Source: Chloroflexota bacterium
GTDB lineage: Bacteria > Chloroflexota > Dehalococcoidia > Lucifugimonadales > Lucifugimonadaceae
Length of the DNA stretch: 64,000 nt
Direction: 5' to 3'
Assembly: GCA_018650845.1 (NCBI GenBank)
Contig: JABIFF010000022.1
Location: forward strand, 62,001 to 126,000
The notes below the pieces were generated by a model, which saw only the letters and a list, made by a program, of their open reading frames with translations, was not told the origin of the DNA and did not search any database. Position 1 is the first letter of the stretch, and each line of letters begins with the position of its first letter. The translations under genes were made by a program, and so were the position numbers. Positions 37,907 to 46,865 of this stretch are shown in pieces.

Positions 37907-38512
37907 TTGGACAAACGACTACCGATTGAAGTCAGATGGCACGGTCGCGGCGGCCAGGGAGTCGTCACTGCAAGTCGAATTCTTGCCTCAGCCGCCCTAA
38001 AAGGCGGCTACTACCTGCAATCACTACCCGACTTCGGAGCCGAACGTTCAGGCGCACCTATTGCCGCCTACACCCGCATAAGCGAAACACCTGTGATCGA
38101 CCGTGGCCCCGTCTACGAACCCGATGCCGTTATCGTGCTCGATGCTTCTCTCATTGGCCAAGTCGACGTCGAAACCGGACTCGTTGCTAATGGCACGATC
38201 ATCGTCAATACCGCCAATCCCGATTCGCCAGCGCTCAAGCGCCTACAGCTAAAACCCGGCCAGCAGCTCTGGACTGTCGACGCTTCACAAATTGCGATCG
38301 AGCTAATCAGGCGAAACGTTCCCAACACTCCAATTCTCGGCGTCTTCGCTCGCTGCTTCTCAGTTCTCGATATCGACACCATGTCGCACGCAATCGACGA
38401 ACTAATGTCAGAGACATTCCCGCCCAACATCGTCGAAGCAAACCTCAAAGCCTTACGGCTAGGCCACGATCAAGCTAAAAAAATAGAAGTTGAGGTGGGA
38501 GCAAATGCCTGA
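37907..38512 (+). CDS. porG: 2-oxoacid:ferredoxin oxidoreductase, gamma subunit
   Basis: 201 residues from TTG 37907, with GGGAGG 9 bases upstream; an earlier TTG at 37883 lies before this Shine-Dalgarno. The gamma-subunit signature is EVRWHGRGGQGVVTASRILA, then PDFGAERSGAPIAAYTRI. It forms a complex with the delta, alpha and beta subunits encoded next, oxidising pyruvate or another 2-oxoacid to acyl-CoA and reduced ferredoxin in the cytoplasm. It overlaps porD by 8 bases. Confidence 0.92.
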   Translation: MDKRLPIEVRWHGRGGQGVVTASRILASAALKGGYYLQSLPDFGAERSGAPIAAYTRISETPVIDRGPVYEPDAVIVLDASLIGQVDVETGLVANGTIIVNTANPDSPALKRLQLKPGQQLWTVDASQIAIELIRRNVPNTPILGVFARCFSVLDIDTMSHAIDELMSETFPPNIVEANLKALRLGHDQAKKIEVEVGANA

Positions 38513-38864
38513 ACAACAATCGTCTGAACGACCACTGTGGCAACAGATTCAACCCGGCGGAATCGGTGTGAACCCCGGCAGTACCGAGCGAGTTCAAACC
38601 GGTGATTGGCGAACCGAAGTTCCCGTAATAGATTTCGAACGCTGTACCCACTGCATGATCTGCTGGGTCGACTGCCCCGATGCCAGCTTCGAAGTAGCCA
38701 ACGCTAAATTAATTGCCGTGGATTTAAAGCACTGCAAGGGATGTGGAATCTGCGCACAGGTATGCCCTGTGAAGTGCATAGAGATGGTTCCAGATTCAGC
38801 CGAAAACCGAGAAACAACCGACGTGAATAGTGGCAACGGAGCCAGTTCGGAATCAGCCAGATGA
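38505..38864 (+). CDS. porD: 2-oxoacid:ferredoxin oxidoreductase, delta (ferredoxin) subunit
   Basis: 119 residues. Two [4Fe-4S] motifs are visible: CTHCMICWVDCP and CKGCGICAQVCP. These pass electrons from the TPP centre to external ferredoxin. ATG 38505 has GAGG 9 bases upstream; the longer frame from TTG 38490 is less likely. It overlaps porG by 8 bases and porA by 4 bases (ATGA). The tail after the second cluster is polar and Ser/Asn-rich. Confidence 0.93.
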   Translation: MPEQQSSERPLWQQIQPGGIGVNPGSTERVQTGDWRTEVPVIDFERCTHCMICWVDCPDASFEVANAKLIAVDLKHCKGCGICAQVCPVKCIEMVPDSAENRETTDVNSGNGASSESAR

Positions 38865-40087
38865 CTACAACTCAAAAGCAAGGTCAAAAGCCAAGCTCTG
38901 GAATAACTCTTCCTCCGGCACAGGCAATCAACGGTGGTGAAGCGGTCGCTTACGCAATGCGACAAATCGATCCGGAAGTCGTTGCCGCCTACCCCATAAC
39001 GCCACAAACGTTCATCATCGAAAAATTCTCTGAATATGTGGCCGACGGACTCGTAAATACCGAATACATCAACGTCGAAAGCGAACACGCAGCCATGAGC
39101 GCTTGTGTGGGGGCAACGGCGGCTGGTGGTCGTGCACAAACCGCTACTTCAGGCCCCGGATTGGCGTTAATGTACGAGATGCTCTGGGTGGCATCTGGAA
39201 TGCGATTGCCAATCGTGATGCACCTTTGCAGTCGATCATTTTCGGCTCCTTTGAACATCCTTTGCGATCACTCCGATGTGATGGGAATGCGCGAATCATC
39301 TTGGCCAATGCTTATCGGATCAAGCCCACAAGAGGCATACGATCAAGCTGTGGCAATGCCGACTATCGCCGAGAACAAATCGGTGCTGCTTCCAGTAGCA
39401 AATGTTCTCGACGGATTTACTGTCACCCACTCGGTCGAACGAGTCGAGGTGCTACCAGATGAAGTCGTAAAAGAATTTGCCGGTGAATACGAACCCGACA
39501 TCTGGGCGCTCCAACCCGGCAGCACTGCGACGTTCGGAACTCTCGACGCCAACGACTTCTACTTCGAGCACAAACGACAGCAAGTCGAGGCGATGAAAAA
39601 CTCGCTCGAAGTAGTTCGCACGCAACTAAATGCTGTTGGCGAAATTACTGGTCGACCAATGAATTTGGTCGAGGAATACCTAATGGACGATGCTGAAATT
39701 GCCTTGGTGGTTCTCGGATCGTCCGAAGGAATGGTACGAGCTGCTATCGATCAGGCACGGGCAGACGGAATCAAAGTTGGAATGGTACGAATCAGGCTGT
39801 TCCGACCGTTCCCAGTAGCCGACGTAAGAAAAGCACTCGAAGGCATTGGCGCAGTTGGTGTTCTCGATCGAGCAATTGCTTTCGGCACTCCTGGAAACGG
39901 ACTGCTGCAGGATCTAGCAACTTCCACGAGAACCATGCCAGACCGACCACTCCTGATGGACTTCGTTTACGGCTTAGGCGGACGTGCGACCCCGAAGCAA
40001 CTGTTCCGACAGGCAGTAGATGAAGTACTCAATATGAATGAAACCCGAGTCGAGCCCGATGAGCCGGCATATTTAGGTCTCAAGTAG
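38861..40087 (+). CDS. porA: 2-oxoacid:ferredoxin oxidoreductase, alpha subunit
   Basis: 408 residues. Pyrimidine-binding TPP half: GGEAVAYAMRQIDPEVVAAY, the substrate-contacting YPITPQTFIIE, and VNTEYINVESEHAAMSACVG. CoA-binding domain: MVRIRLFRPFPVADVR. Subunit order gamma-delta-alpha-beta matches the four-subunit PFOR/VOR type of anaerobes, archaea and many Chloroflexi. Substrate choice (pyruvate, branched-chain keto acid) cannot be read from sequence alone. Confidence 0.93.
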   Translation: MTTTQKQGQKPSSGITLPPAQAINGGEAVAYAMRQIDPEVVAAYPITPQTFIIEKFSEYVADGLVNTEYINVESEHAAMSACVGATAAGGRAQTATSGPGLALMYEMLWVASGMRLPIVMHLCSRSFSAPLNILCDHSDVMGMRESSWPMLIGSSPQEAYDQAVAMPTIAENKSVLLPVANVLDGFTVTHSVERVEVLPDEVVKEFAGEYEPDIWALQPGSTATFGTLDANDFYFEHKRQQVEAMKNSLEVVRTQLNAVGEITGRPMNLVEEYLMDDAEIALVVLGSSEGMVRAAIDQARADGIKVGMVRIRLFRPFPVADVRKALEGIGAVGVLDRAIAFGTPGNGLLQDLATSTRTMPDRPLLMDFVYGLGGRATPKQLFRQAVDEVLNMNETRVEPDEPAYLGLK

Positions 40088-40123
40088 CCCCAAGCGAAAT
40101 CACGCCAAATAAGGAACCAAACT

Positions 40124-41062
40124 ATGACGCTAAAGCTACGAGATCTAAGCCTCAAACCTGATCTGTTCGGAACCGGGCACGGACTCTGTGCCGGTTGTGC
40201 AGAATCGGTATCAGTACGCCAAATTCTCTCGGCACTCGAAAATCCGCCGGTAGTCGCTCTCGCCACTGGGTGTCTTGAAGTTTCGACAACACGATTCCCT
40301 GACACCACATGGAAAGTGCCCCTGATTCACAGTGCATTCGAAAACTCCGCCACAACCATCGGCGGAGTCGACGCTGCATACAAGGCATTGGTACGAAAAG
40401 GCCGAATGGAAGATCGACCGCTAACGTTCGTAGTATTCGCCGGTGACGGTGCAACCTACGACATTGGTTTCCAATGGCTGAGTGGCGCTCTCGAACGCGG
40501 CCACAAGTTTGTGTACATCTGCCTCAACAACGAGGGTTATATGAACACGGGAATACAGCGTAGTAGCGCAACGCTACTCGGTGCATGGACCACAACCACG
40601 CCTTCAGGCGATGCCCGACCCGGCAAGCCTGAATGGCACAAAGATATGACCAAGATCATCGCTGCCCACAATATTCCATACGTTGCGCAAGCAGCCGCTC
40701 ACAACTGGAAAGACCTGATGACCAAGGTTCGTAAGGCTGAACAGGCCGATGGCCCTGCGTTCATCAATGTGCTTACGCCATGTGATCGTGGCTGGCGATT
40801 CGAGCCTGAAAAGACGATGGAAGTTAGCCAACTCATGGTCGAAGCGGGTCTGTGGCCGCTCTACGAAGTAGTAGATGGCAAATACAAGATGACTGGCGCA
40901 CGCCAGAAGAAGCGCCCCGTAATGGACGCTCTACTTTCGCAAAAGCGTTTCAGTCACATAACGAAAAATGCTGATGACGCGACGATCGCCGCAATACAGG
41001 CCAAGGTCGATGAAGAGTGGGATGCCCTGCAGGCACTATGCGAAATGTCGGCCGCTGAGTAA
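40124..41062 (+). CDS. porB: 2-oxoacid:ferredoxin oxidoreductase, beta subunit
   Basis: 312 residues. TPP pyrophosphate-binding half: GHGLCAGCAESVSVRQIL with the cluster-ligand Cys pair, and VFAGDGATYDIGFQWLSG with the GDG Mg-TPP motif, then CLNNEGYMNTGIQRSSATL. It completes the por complex. It starts 36 bases after porA with AAGGA as Shine-Dalgarno. The next gene converges. Confidence 0.93.
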   Translation: MTLKLRDLSLKPDLFGTGHGLCAGCAESVSVRQILSALENPPVVALATGCLEVSTTRFPDTTWKVPLIHSAFENSATTIGGVDAAYKALVRKGRMEDRPLTFVVFAGDGATYDIGFQWLSGALERGHKFVYICLNNEGYMNTGIQRSSATLLGAWTTTTPSGDARPGKPEWHKDMTKIIAAHNIPYVAQAAAHNWKDLMTKVRKAEQADGPAFINVLTPCDRGWRFEPEKTMEVSQLMVEAGLWPLYEVVDGKYKMTGARQKKRPVMDALLSQKRFSHITKNADDATIAAIQAKVDEEWDALQALCEMSAAE

Positions 41063-41120
41063 TTCGGATCACGAACGAAAACACAGTACGTATACGGGAA
41101 TCAAATCGCTATCTACAGGC

Positions 41121-41138
41121 AGGTCGCTATCACGACCT
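41121..41138. terminator. hairpin between convergent porB and nuclease-like gene
   Basis: AGGTCG/CGACCT arms around CTATCA, in the 89-base gap between convergent genes. No T run, so it is at best a weak terminator. Confidence 0.3.
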
Positions 41139-41151
41139 ACCGCGTTATTCG

Positions 41152-42393
41152 CTAATTAATTATGGCGAGAATCGTCTCGGTCGCCGTATCGCCCTGATCG
41201 GTAGTGGCCTTGAACGTAATAGTGAATACACCGGTGGCTGAGTAGGTGTGAACAGCGGTGATTTCACCAGTGGTCTGATTCACTGTCACATCGAAAAAGT
41301 AATCACCGTCTCCCCACTTAACCTGAACAGATAATTCGCCAACGTCGACATCAAATCGCACTCTCGCCGTAGTCACATATAGCGGCGAAAACTTGGTGCC
41401 AAACGGCGTGTTACCCGGAGAAATCGAGATACGAGGTATTGGCGTGGCAGTCGGCGGAGCTGGCGTCGGAGTAACCGTAGGTGTTGGTGTCACAGTTGGC
41501 GTGGCAGTTGGCTCGGGAGTCGCAGTGGCTGTCGCAGTCGGAACCGGGGTTGCGGTAGGAGCTGGAGTAGCGGTTGGAACCGGAGTCGGCAAAGCAGTCG
41601 GCTCTGGAATCGGGGTCGGAACCGGCACAGGAGTAGGTATTGGTAGTGGTGTGGCGGTAGGAATTGGAATTTGTGTTGGCGTCGGCGTAGCCGTAGGCGG
41701 CACAGGTGTAAGCGTTGGGGCCTCAGCGGTGAGAGCAATCACGACTACCGCGGTTGCTGTCGAATCGGCAGCTGCCTGAAGCTCAGGAGTTAGCGTCGCA
41801 GTTGGAATCGGGGTTGCAGTTGCTAGCCCCTCCCACAAACATCCTTTTGCCCTGTTCCTCGCATTCGCTTCTAGCGCGATCAACTCATCTTGATACTGCC
41901 CCTTGAGTTGATCTGCACCTCGTTCATTTGCAACCGCATATCCTTCCGATATCAGCTGATAATCAACGCTGTTACCTGCAAAGTCGAATACATATGCTTG
42001 AATCGTGTCGAACTCATCGTGCAGCGGTGGTCCATATTTCAGCCGTACCTGACTCGTGACAATCGATTTACTTAGCTCAGTCGCTTCAGATGAGCATGAT
42101 TCGCCTTCGTCGGGCAAACTTGCGCCAAACAAACGAATTCTCCCTGCGCTCGTATCGAGAGTCTCGCCATCGATGATCCTTTCCACATCGACCAACAAGC
42201 AACCCGGACAAGATATTCCCGTATGAACCGCATCTGATTCCGGGGCAGAATTATCGAATTCCGCCGACTGAGCGATCACAGTGTTTGCAATAGACGTCTC
42301 TTCAGCAGGGTTAAACGGCGATTCTTCTGTCGCTGAACAAGCAGACAGAAGAATCAGAAATCCGAATATCAGCACACGTACTACGGGGCGCAT
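41152..42393 (-). CDS. lipoprotein with thermonuclease-like domain, Pro/Thr-rich linker and PKD-like domain
   Basis: 413 residues. The signal peptide has lipobox LSAC (Cys19), predicting a surface lipoprotein. Residues about 60-190 resemble a staphylococcal nuclease-like domain (VERIIDGETLDTSAGRIRLF; IAYV-like QAYVFDFAGNSVDYQLISEGYA). A 110-residue linker of repeated TPTPTATP/PIPTPVP follows. The C-terminus (TTARVRFDVDVGELSVQVKW...TGVFTITFKATT) is PKD/Ig-like. Several catalytic nuclease residues are not clear, so binding rather than cleavage is possible. It converges with porB. Confidence 0.75.
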   Translation of the reverse strand: MRPVVRVLIFGFLILLSACSATEESPFNPAEETSIANTVIAQSAEFDNSAPESDAVHTGISCPGCLLVDVERIIDGETLDTSAGRIRLFGASLPDEGESCSSEATELSKSIVTSQVRLKYGPPLHDEFDTIQAYVFDFAGNSVDYQLISEGYAVANERGADQLKGQYQDELIALEANARNRAKGCLWEGLATATPIPTATLTPELQAAADSTATAVVVIALTAEAPTLTPVPPTATPTPTQIPIPTATPLPIPTPVPVPTPIPEPTALPTPVPTATPAPTATPVPTATATATPEPTATPTVTPTPTVTPTPAPPTATPIPRISISPGNTPFGTKFSPLYVTTARVRFDVDVGELSVQVKWGDGDYFFDVTVNQTTGEITAVHTYSATGVFTITFKATTDQGDTATETILAIIN

Positions 42394-42554
42394 TGTTCAC
42401 TCAAGGATGATTGCAAGATAAAAATCCTACCAAGTCTCCGAATTCGAACACGAGTGATATATGAACAGAGTTTCACACTGTTGGCTAACGCATCGCACAT
42501 TTATCGCATGTCCCGAGGGGTAAAATATGCGAGTTATTCAATACAAATCTACTC

Positions 42555-43475
42555 ATGGAGATGTCAGTGCCAATCGCAGCAGTCAACGGAATCGAAATCG
42601 CTTACGAAACGTTTGGTAACGGCTCAAGAACTGTGATCCTGCTCCCAGGTGCCGGGTGCCAGATGCTCGAATGGCTCGACCCGTTTTGCGAGATGATCGC
42701 CGAACAAGACTGCACGGTTCATCGAGTCGATACACGCGACGTTGGCCTTTCAACTCACTTCGACGATATATGCCCAAATCCCGGCGAAGAAATTCAAAAG
42801 CTCCACAACGGCGAGAAAATAACCCCGCCCTACACATACTCCGACATGGTCGACGATGTAGTTGCTCTAATCGCCGAGATTGCTGACGGCCCAGTTCACG
42901 TTGTTGGTAGGTCGATGGGCGGAATGATCGGACAGCGAGTAGCTACTCTTCATCCCGATATCATCGCCTCGCTAAGTTCAGTCGCATCTACTTCAGGTAA
43001 TCCAGAATTGGAAGTCGGTGACAGCAAAGAAGTTCAAGAGTTCTTCACTTTGCCGGCCCCTGTTGGACGTGAAGAACAAATCAAACGCGCAGTCGACGGC
43101 GATCGATTATTCAGCGGTACTCATTTCGAATTCGATGAAGCAGCCGATCTCAAAAAACGCACCGATATGCGCGATCGTTCCGATGATTCAAACGGTGGGA
43201 TGCGCCACTCACTGATGTTCATGACCACCGATCAAGTCGGTGAATACGCTATTCACAGCGCCAACCTACGCAAGCTCAATCTTCCGGTGGCGGTCATTCA
43301 CGGCAGCAATGACAACCTCCTCAACCCAGCTGGCGCAGTTGATGTTGCCGAACTGATTCCGAACGCAAAGCTAACCATAGTCGAAGGCATGAGTCACGAA
43401 CTTCCTTCAGGGGCATGGCCACAGATCGTCCCGGCTATTCTTGAAGTTGTCGATCAAGCCCAACCACGAAAATAG
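42555..43475 (+). CDS. alpha/beta hydrolase
   Basis: 306 residues. Catalytic triad candidates: Ser in VVGRSMGGMIGQ (nucleophile elbow GRSMG), Asp in HGSNDNLLNPAG, His in GMSHELPSGAW. The oxyanion region is LLPGAGCQMLEWLDP. A cap region lies between. It resembles carboxylesterase/haloalkane dehalogenase-like lactonases, but substrate and subfamily are not clear. Start ATG 42555, or 42561 two codons later. Confidence 0.87.
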   Translation: MEMSVPIAAVNGIEIAYETFGNGSRTVILLPGAGCQMLEWLDPFCEMIAEQDCTVHRVDTRDVGLSTHFDDICPNPGEEIQKLHNGEKITPPYTYSDMVDDVVALIAEIADGPVHVVGRSMGGMIGQRVATLHPDIIASLSSVASTSGNPELEVGDSKEVQEFFTLPAPVGREEQIKRAVDGDRLFSGTHFEFDEAADLKKRTDMRDRSDDSNGGMRHSLMFMTTDQVGEYAIHSANLRKLNLPVAVIHGSNDNLLNPAGAVDVAELIPNAKLTIVEGMSHELPSGAWPQIVPAILEVVDQAQPRK

Positions 43476-43662
43476 CTACGAAGTAGCCTCGTGATCACGC
43501 CCCAACATCAAAACCTGAACCCAACTGGGTAAAACCCACAGGTACCTACCCCGATGTGCCAACACAGGGGTGCCGCAATACTTGTTACTGCAAGCGCCAC
43601 TACTCCGAACAGTTCGGGGTAATCGACTATTGGTCGTTAAGCGCTTTTCAGGTGCATCATTT

Positions 43663-44046
43663 ATGGCAAAAATTCTCGTGGCAGACGACTCTTCATTCGT
43701 AAGAGTCAAACTCGTATCCATCCTTCAAACGGCAGGACACGAAGTGATCGAAACTGTGGACGGTACGACCGTTCTCAAGTGGGCGATCGCTGAACAGCCC
43801 GATGTAATCATGCTCGACCTAATGATGCCTGGTGCCGATGGGTGGACCACCCTCGGCGATCTAAAAATCCACGAGGAGACGCTGGACATTCCAGTGATTA
43901 TTTCATCCTCGCTCAGCAGCGACGAAGATCTGATAAAAGCCCACAAAATGGGTGCGTTCGACTTCCTGCCTAAGCCATGGACCAGCGACGATCTCGTAAA
44001 GCGAATCCGCTGGGCTAGCTTGGCCCGCGCCGCCAACGCTGCGTAA
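43663..44046 (+). CDS. CheY-like single-domain response regulator
   Basis: 127 residues. A receiver domain only: acidic pocket LVADDSSF, phospho-acceptor Asp in IMLDLMMPGADGW, conserved Ser/Thr region PVIISSSLSSDED, and Lys in FLPKPWTSDD. No output domain, so it must act by protein contact. An upstream open extension to 43570 is not receiver-like. No sensor kinase is adjacent. Confidence 0.9.
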   Translation: MAKILVADDSSFVRVKLVSILQTAGHEVIETVDGTTVLKWAIAEQPDVIMLDLMMPGADGWTTLGDLKIHEETLDIPVIISSSLSSDEDLIKAHKMGAFDFLPKPWTSDDLVKRIRWASLARAANAA

Positions 44047-44186
44047 CGCATAGCCAAAACTGCTTCGACCAGTACGTCTCAGTTCGCGTCTACCTCCGCA
44101 ACAAAATCACGCCTGCGTTCATTAGAATCAGTCGCTGCTGTTGATCGTCCGCTAAAACTGCCGGACGACTAGCGCTATTCAATCGG

Positions 44187-45494
44187 ATGTCAGGCGGAAA
44201 CGATTTGGAACACCACAGTGTGATTATTGCCGGGGGCGGACCTGGCGGACTTGGTGTGGCAGCGACTCTTGAAGGATGGCATCCACGCTTCGAAGGCGAT
44301 TACGAATTTCCATCTGATGATGTTCAGGCTTTCGCAAAAGCAAACGAACAGAACCCGCTAGCATTCGACCCGCACGAACTGCTCGAACGTGGGCATCGCC
44401 CCATCGAGTTCTATCGCATGCGTCATCACCCTATTCAAGATGCGCAACCTCTCGATGAATGGTCATTAAAATTCACGAAACAGAAGCGTGCCGATTGGTT
44501 GATGCTCACCACCGATGGGCCCGGCGGGCTATGGAACAACGTACCAAGCGAACAGATGACGCTCGGTCCAGCTCACTGGATGGAACTAGCCCACTACCCA
44601 ATCGGCAAATTCTACGAACAGACGGGTCGAGAGCGTGATCTCAACGCGCTAGTTCATCGAGACGATCTCGTTCCTTACTATCAGGCATATGCCGAAGAAC
44701 TCGGGTTAAACGATCACATTCGAACGGGCGTAAAAGTAACCAACATCGCCCCTGCCACCGACGATTTAGACGCTCGGTTCATTGTCGAATCGGTTGATCA
44801 GTCGTCCGGCAAGACAACCACTTACTCATGCGACTACGTCGTATTCGGTGTTGGGCCACGTTCTTCCCTTAGGAAGCTCGAAGCCAACGGAATCGACAAC
44901 AATTACGTATCACTCGCCTACACCCACCCCGATGACTACTCCGGTGATCGCGTGTTGGTAATCGGCGGTGGAAGATCGGCCGATTGGGCGGCTCAAGAAC
45001 TGCACGACGCCGGCAAAATGGTCGTCTACGCAATGCGACAGCAGCCCGACACTCATTTGAAACTCATCAACGATTCACAGTACTTGCCTTACTACCAACG
45101 CTGGGGCGAAATTCTCTCGGGCGAGCAGGAACGCATGGGCCTGTTGTACGGATCAACAGTCACCGCTTTCGAGCCAGAAGGACTGGTCACAATTTCGACG
45201 CCTGAGGGCTTGGTTCAAGTTCAAATCGACCACGCTATAGTCGAAATTGGCGGTGATCCTGATTACAACATTCTGAACTCATTTGGCGATCTAACGTTCC
45301 ACGCTAAACGCGATAATTTCCGATTCCAGTTGAATCAGATGGTTGTCGATCAAGCAACGTTCGAATCAGTCGATATTACGGGCCTATACCCGGCCGGATA
45401 TTCAGCACAAGGCACCGGACTCAGCGTGATCGGATTCCACGCCGGTTGCTTCCTCATCGCCGGAGACATTCTCAGGAAATCCGGCCTCGTCTAG
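44187..45494 (+). CDS. FAD/NAD(P)-dependent oxidoreductase
   Basis: 435 residues. The N-terminal FAD motif is VIIAGGGPGGLGVAATLEGW and a second nucleotide-binding motif is VLVIGGGRSADWAAQELHDAG near residue 255. The body resembles OSGIN/flavin monooxygenase-like proteins with one large domain and a C-terminal FAD cap. No Cys-based redox motif. Substrate unknown. It is solitary, on the same strand as the response regulator. Confidence 0.82.
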   Translation: MSGGNDLEHHSVIIAGGGPGGLGVAATLEGWHPRFEGDYEFPSDDVQAFAKANEQNPLAFDPHELLERGHRPIEFYRMRHHPIQDAQPLDEWSLKFTKQKRADWLMLTTDGPGGLWNNVPSEQMTLGPAHWMELAHYPIGKFYEQTGRERDLNALVHRDDLVPYYQAYAEELGLNDHIRTGVKVTNIAPATDDLDARFIVESVDQSSGKTTTYSCDYVVFGVGPRSSLRKLEANGIDNNYVSLAYTHPDDYSGDRVLVIGGGRSADWAAQELHDAGKMVVYAMRQQPDTHLKLINDSQYLPYYQRWGEILSGEQERMGLLYGSTVTAFEPEGLVTISTPEGLVQVQIDHAIVEIGGDPDYNILNSFGDLTFHAKRDNFRFQLNQMVVDQATFESVDITGLYPAGYSAQGTGLSVIGFHAGCFLIAGDILRKSGLV

Positions 45495-45643
45495 AGATCA
45501 CTCCCTAGCCAACAACCAGCAGCGTCCTCCCCTAAAAATCCTCACGTGCTCCCGCCGGGATGCAATCCTTTCGCACTCCATGACAGTCATCGCTTCATGC
45601 AGTGTTGAATGACAGGTTGCACAAAACACACGGGAGACAAGCG

Positions 45644-46261
45644 ATGCAAAATCTGGCGACGAACGGAAACCAAAGGCTCAAATCATCGCTTCATCCGAGC
45701 GCTGCCAAACTAACGACTATCGTATTGCTGGTAGTCGCCTGCACTGCTCCCATTGCAATTCAGCAGTACCTGTCGATTAGTCCTGAACTAATCGGTGCAA
45801 TCGGAATCCCGGCAATCATTCTGTTTGGATTCTTGGGCAGCGTCACCGTTGTGCTTCCCGTGCCCGTTCTTTCGCTGGTTTTCGCCGGTGCAACGATTTT
45901 GAATCCGATCACACTGGTGATCGCCGCTGCCGCCAGCATTACGGCCGGAATGGCAGTTTGCTACTTCATGGGCAAACGTGGTCACTCTCGAGCAGTTCGA
46001 GCTGCCGAAACTGGCCAGCAAAACTTCCCGAAGCCGATAACAAATCTCTACTCGTGGTCGACCGAAAACGTGGGCACAGCGTCATTCCTCCTCGCTGCAA
46101 CACCAAACCCGGTATTCGACTACGCAGGTTTCATTGCCGGAGCAGGCCGAATGAACGCCCAACGATTCCTCGCAGGAACTTTTGCAGGAAAAGTGACTCA
46201 GGCATCAGTAATTGCGTTCTTGGGTCACACCGTTGGCGAGCGAATTAATTCGATTCTCTAA
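45644..46261 (+). CDS. VTT/DedA-like membrane protein
   Basis: 205 residues from ATG 45644 with GGGAG 7 bases upstream; an earlier in-frame ATG is less well placed. Hydrophobic segments are at LTTIVLLVVACTAPIAIQ, GIPAIILFGFLGSVTVVLPV and several later spans, with a re-entrant VTT/SNARE-associated style PNPVFDYAGFIAGAGRMN. These families act as lipid scramblases or transporters in the cytoplasmic membrane. A strong bidirectional terminator follows. Confidence 0.75.
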   Translation: MQNLATNGNQRLKSSLHPSAAKLTTIVLLVVACTAPIAIQQYLSISPELIGAIGIPAIILFGFLGSVTVVLPVPVLSLVFAGATILNPITLVIAAAASITAGMAVCYFMGKRGHSRAVRAAETGQQNFPKPITNLYSWSTENVGTASFLLAATPNPVFDYAGFIAGAGRMNAQRFLAGTFAGKVTQASVIAFLGHTVGERINSIL

Positions 46262-46298
46262 TCGAATAACCACACGCTCCAAAGAAGCGGCCAAACGC

Positions 46299-46333
46299 GA
46301 AAACGCCCCGACAATGTTTGTCGGGGCGTTTTC
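46299..46333. terminator. bidirectional rho-independent terminator
   Basis: A perfect 16-base stem (46299-46314 with 46318-46333) with loop TGT contains CGCCCCGACA and ends GTTTTC, followed by ATTTTTC. It lies between the VTT gene (plus) and the zinc ribbon gene (minus). The A run at the 5' side makes it work for both strands. Confidence 0.92.
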
Positions 46334-46359
46334 ATTTTTCTATCTATCGACGAAATCGA

Positions 46360-46638
46360 CTAAGCGACTTTCGCCTTCGAGTGCAACAACGGCTGGCGTT
46401 CTTTAATTCGCTTGGCAGCTGTCGTGATGTTAATTCGTGGGTGGAACTGCACTAGGTAGTCAGCATGCATCTCATCAGCAAGCGATGAGTTGAATCCACA
46501 TTTTTCACACCACAGACCCAGACGGTCAGATCCGTCGCGAGACGGCTGAGGCTTATCACCACAACCAGGGCACTTTGTAAATTTCGGCGCTTTCATCAGT
46601 TCCATCACCTTGCTAACGTGCGTTTGAATAACATGCAC
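46360..46638 (-). CDS. small zinc ribbon protein
   Basis: 92 residues. CPGC (residues about 23-26) and CEKC (about 44-47) form a two-pair zinc knuckle. The C-terminal half is basic and helical (AAKRIKERQPLLHSKAKVA). A nucleic acid-binding role is possible. It converges with the VTT gene. The start could be a later Met (MELMKAPKF). Confidence 0.65.
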   Translation of the reverse strand: MHVIQTHVSKVMELMKAPKFTKCPGCGDKPQPSRDGSDRLGLWCEKCGFNSSLADEMHADYLVQFHPRINITTAAKRIKERQPLLHSKAKVA

Positions 46639-46728
46639 TTTGTTCTATTAACCACACTACGCCGTGAAGAACTACCGTTCCCGTGTAGAGGTTGCGAACT
46701 GGTGTGAGAGGGCACGAGTCTTTGTGAG

Positions 46729-46753
46729 TACGTATACGTAGCAGAATTCTGCT
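46729..46753. promoter_or_regulatory. two adjacent perfect palindromes upstream of the zinc ribbon gene
   Basis: TACGTATACGTA (46729-46740) shares its last base with AGCAGAATTCTGCT (46740-46753). They lie about 90-115 bases upstream of the zinc ribbon start, in the gap after trxB. Likely regulator sites. Confidence 0.4.
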
Positions 46754-46865
46754 AATGACCTAAATCACTACTGGCAAGACACCGTACAACCTTCCAGTGG
46801 GAGAAGATTAGATCGTTCAGAACTAGGCACCAGAAACGACGAATTTCGTCGTGTGAACGGAAGCG

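Noticed and set aside
41393-41779. Plus-strand frame rich in Gly/Val/Ala repeats (GVGVAVG)
   Set aside because: It is antisense to the Pro/Thr-rich stalk of the lipoprotein gene; the composition is a by-product of that low-complexity DNA.
43476-43662. Possible RNA element upstream of the response regulator (repeated GGGTAA boxes)
   Set aside because: No consistent base-paired structure could be drawn.
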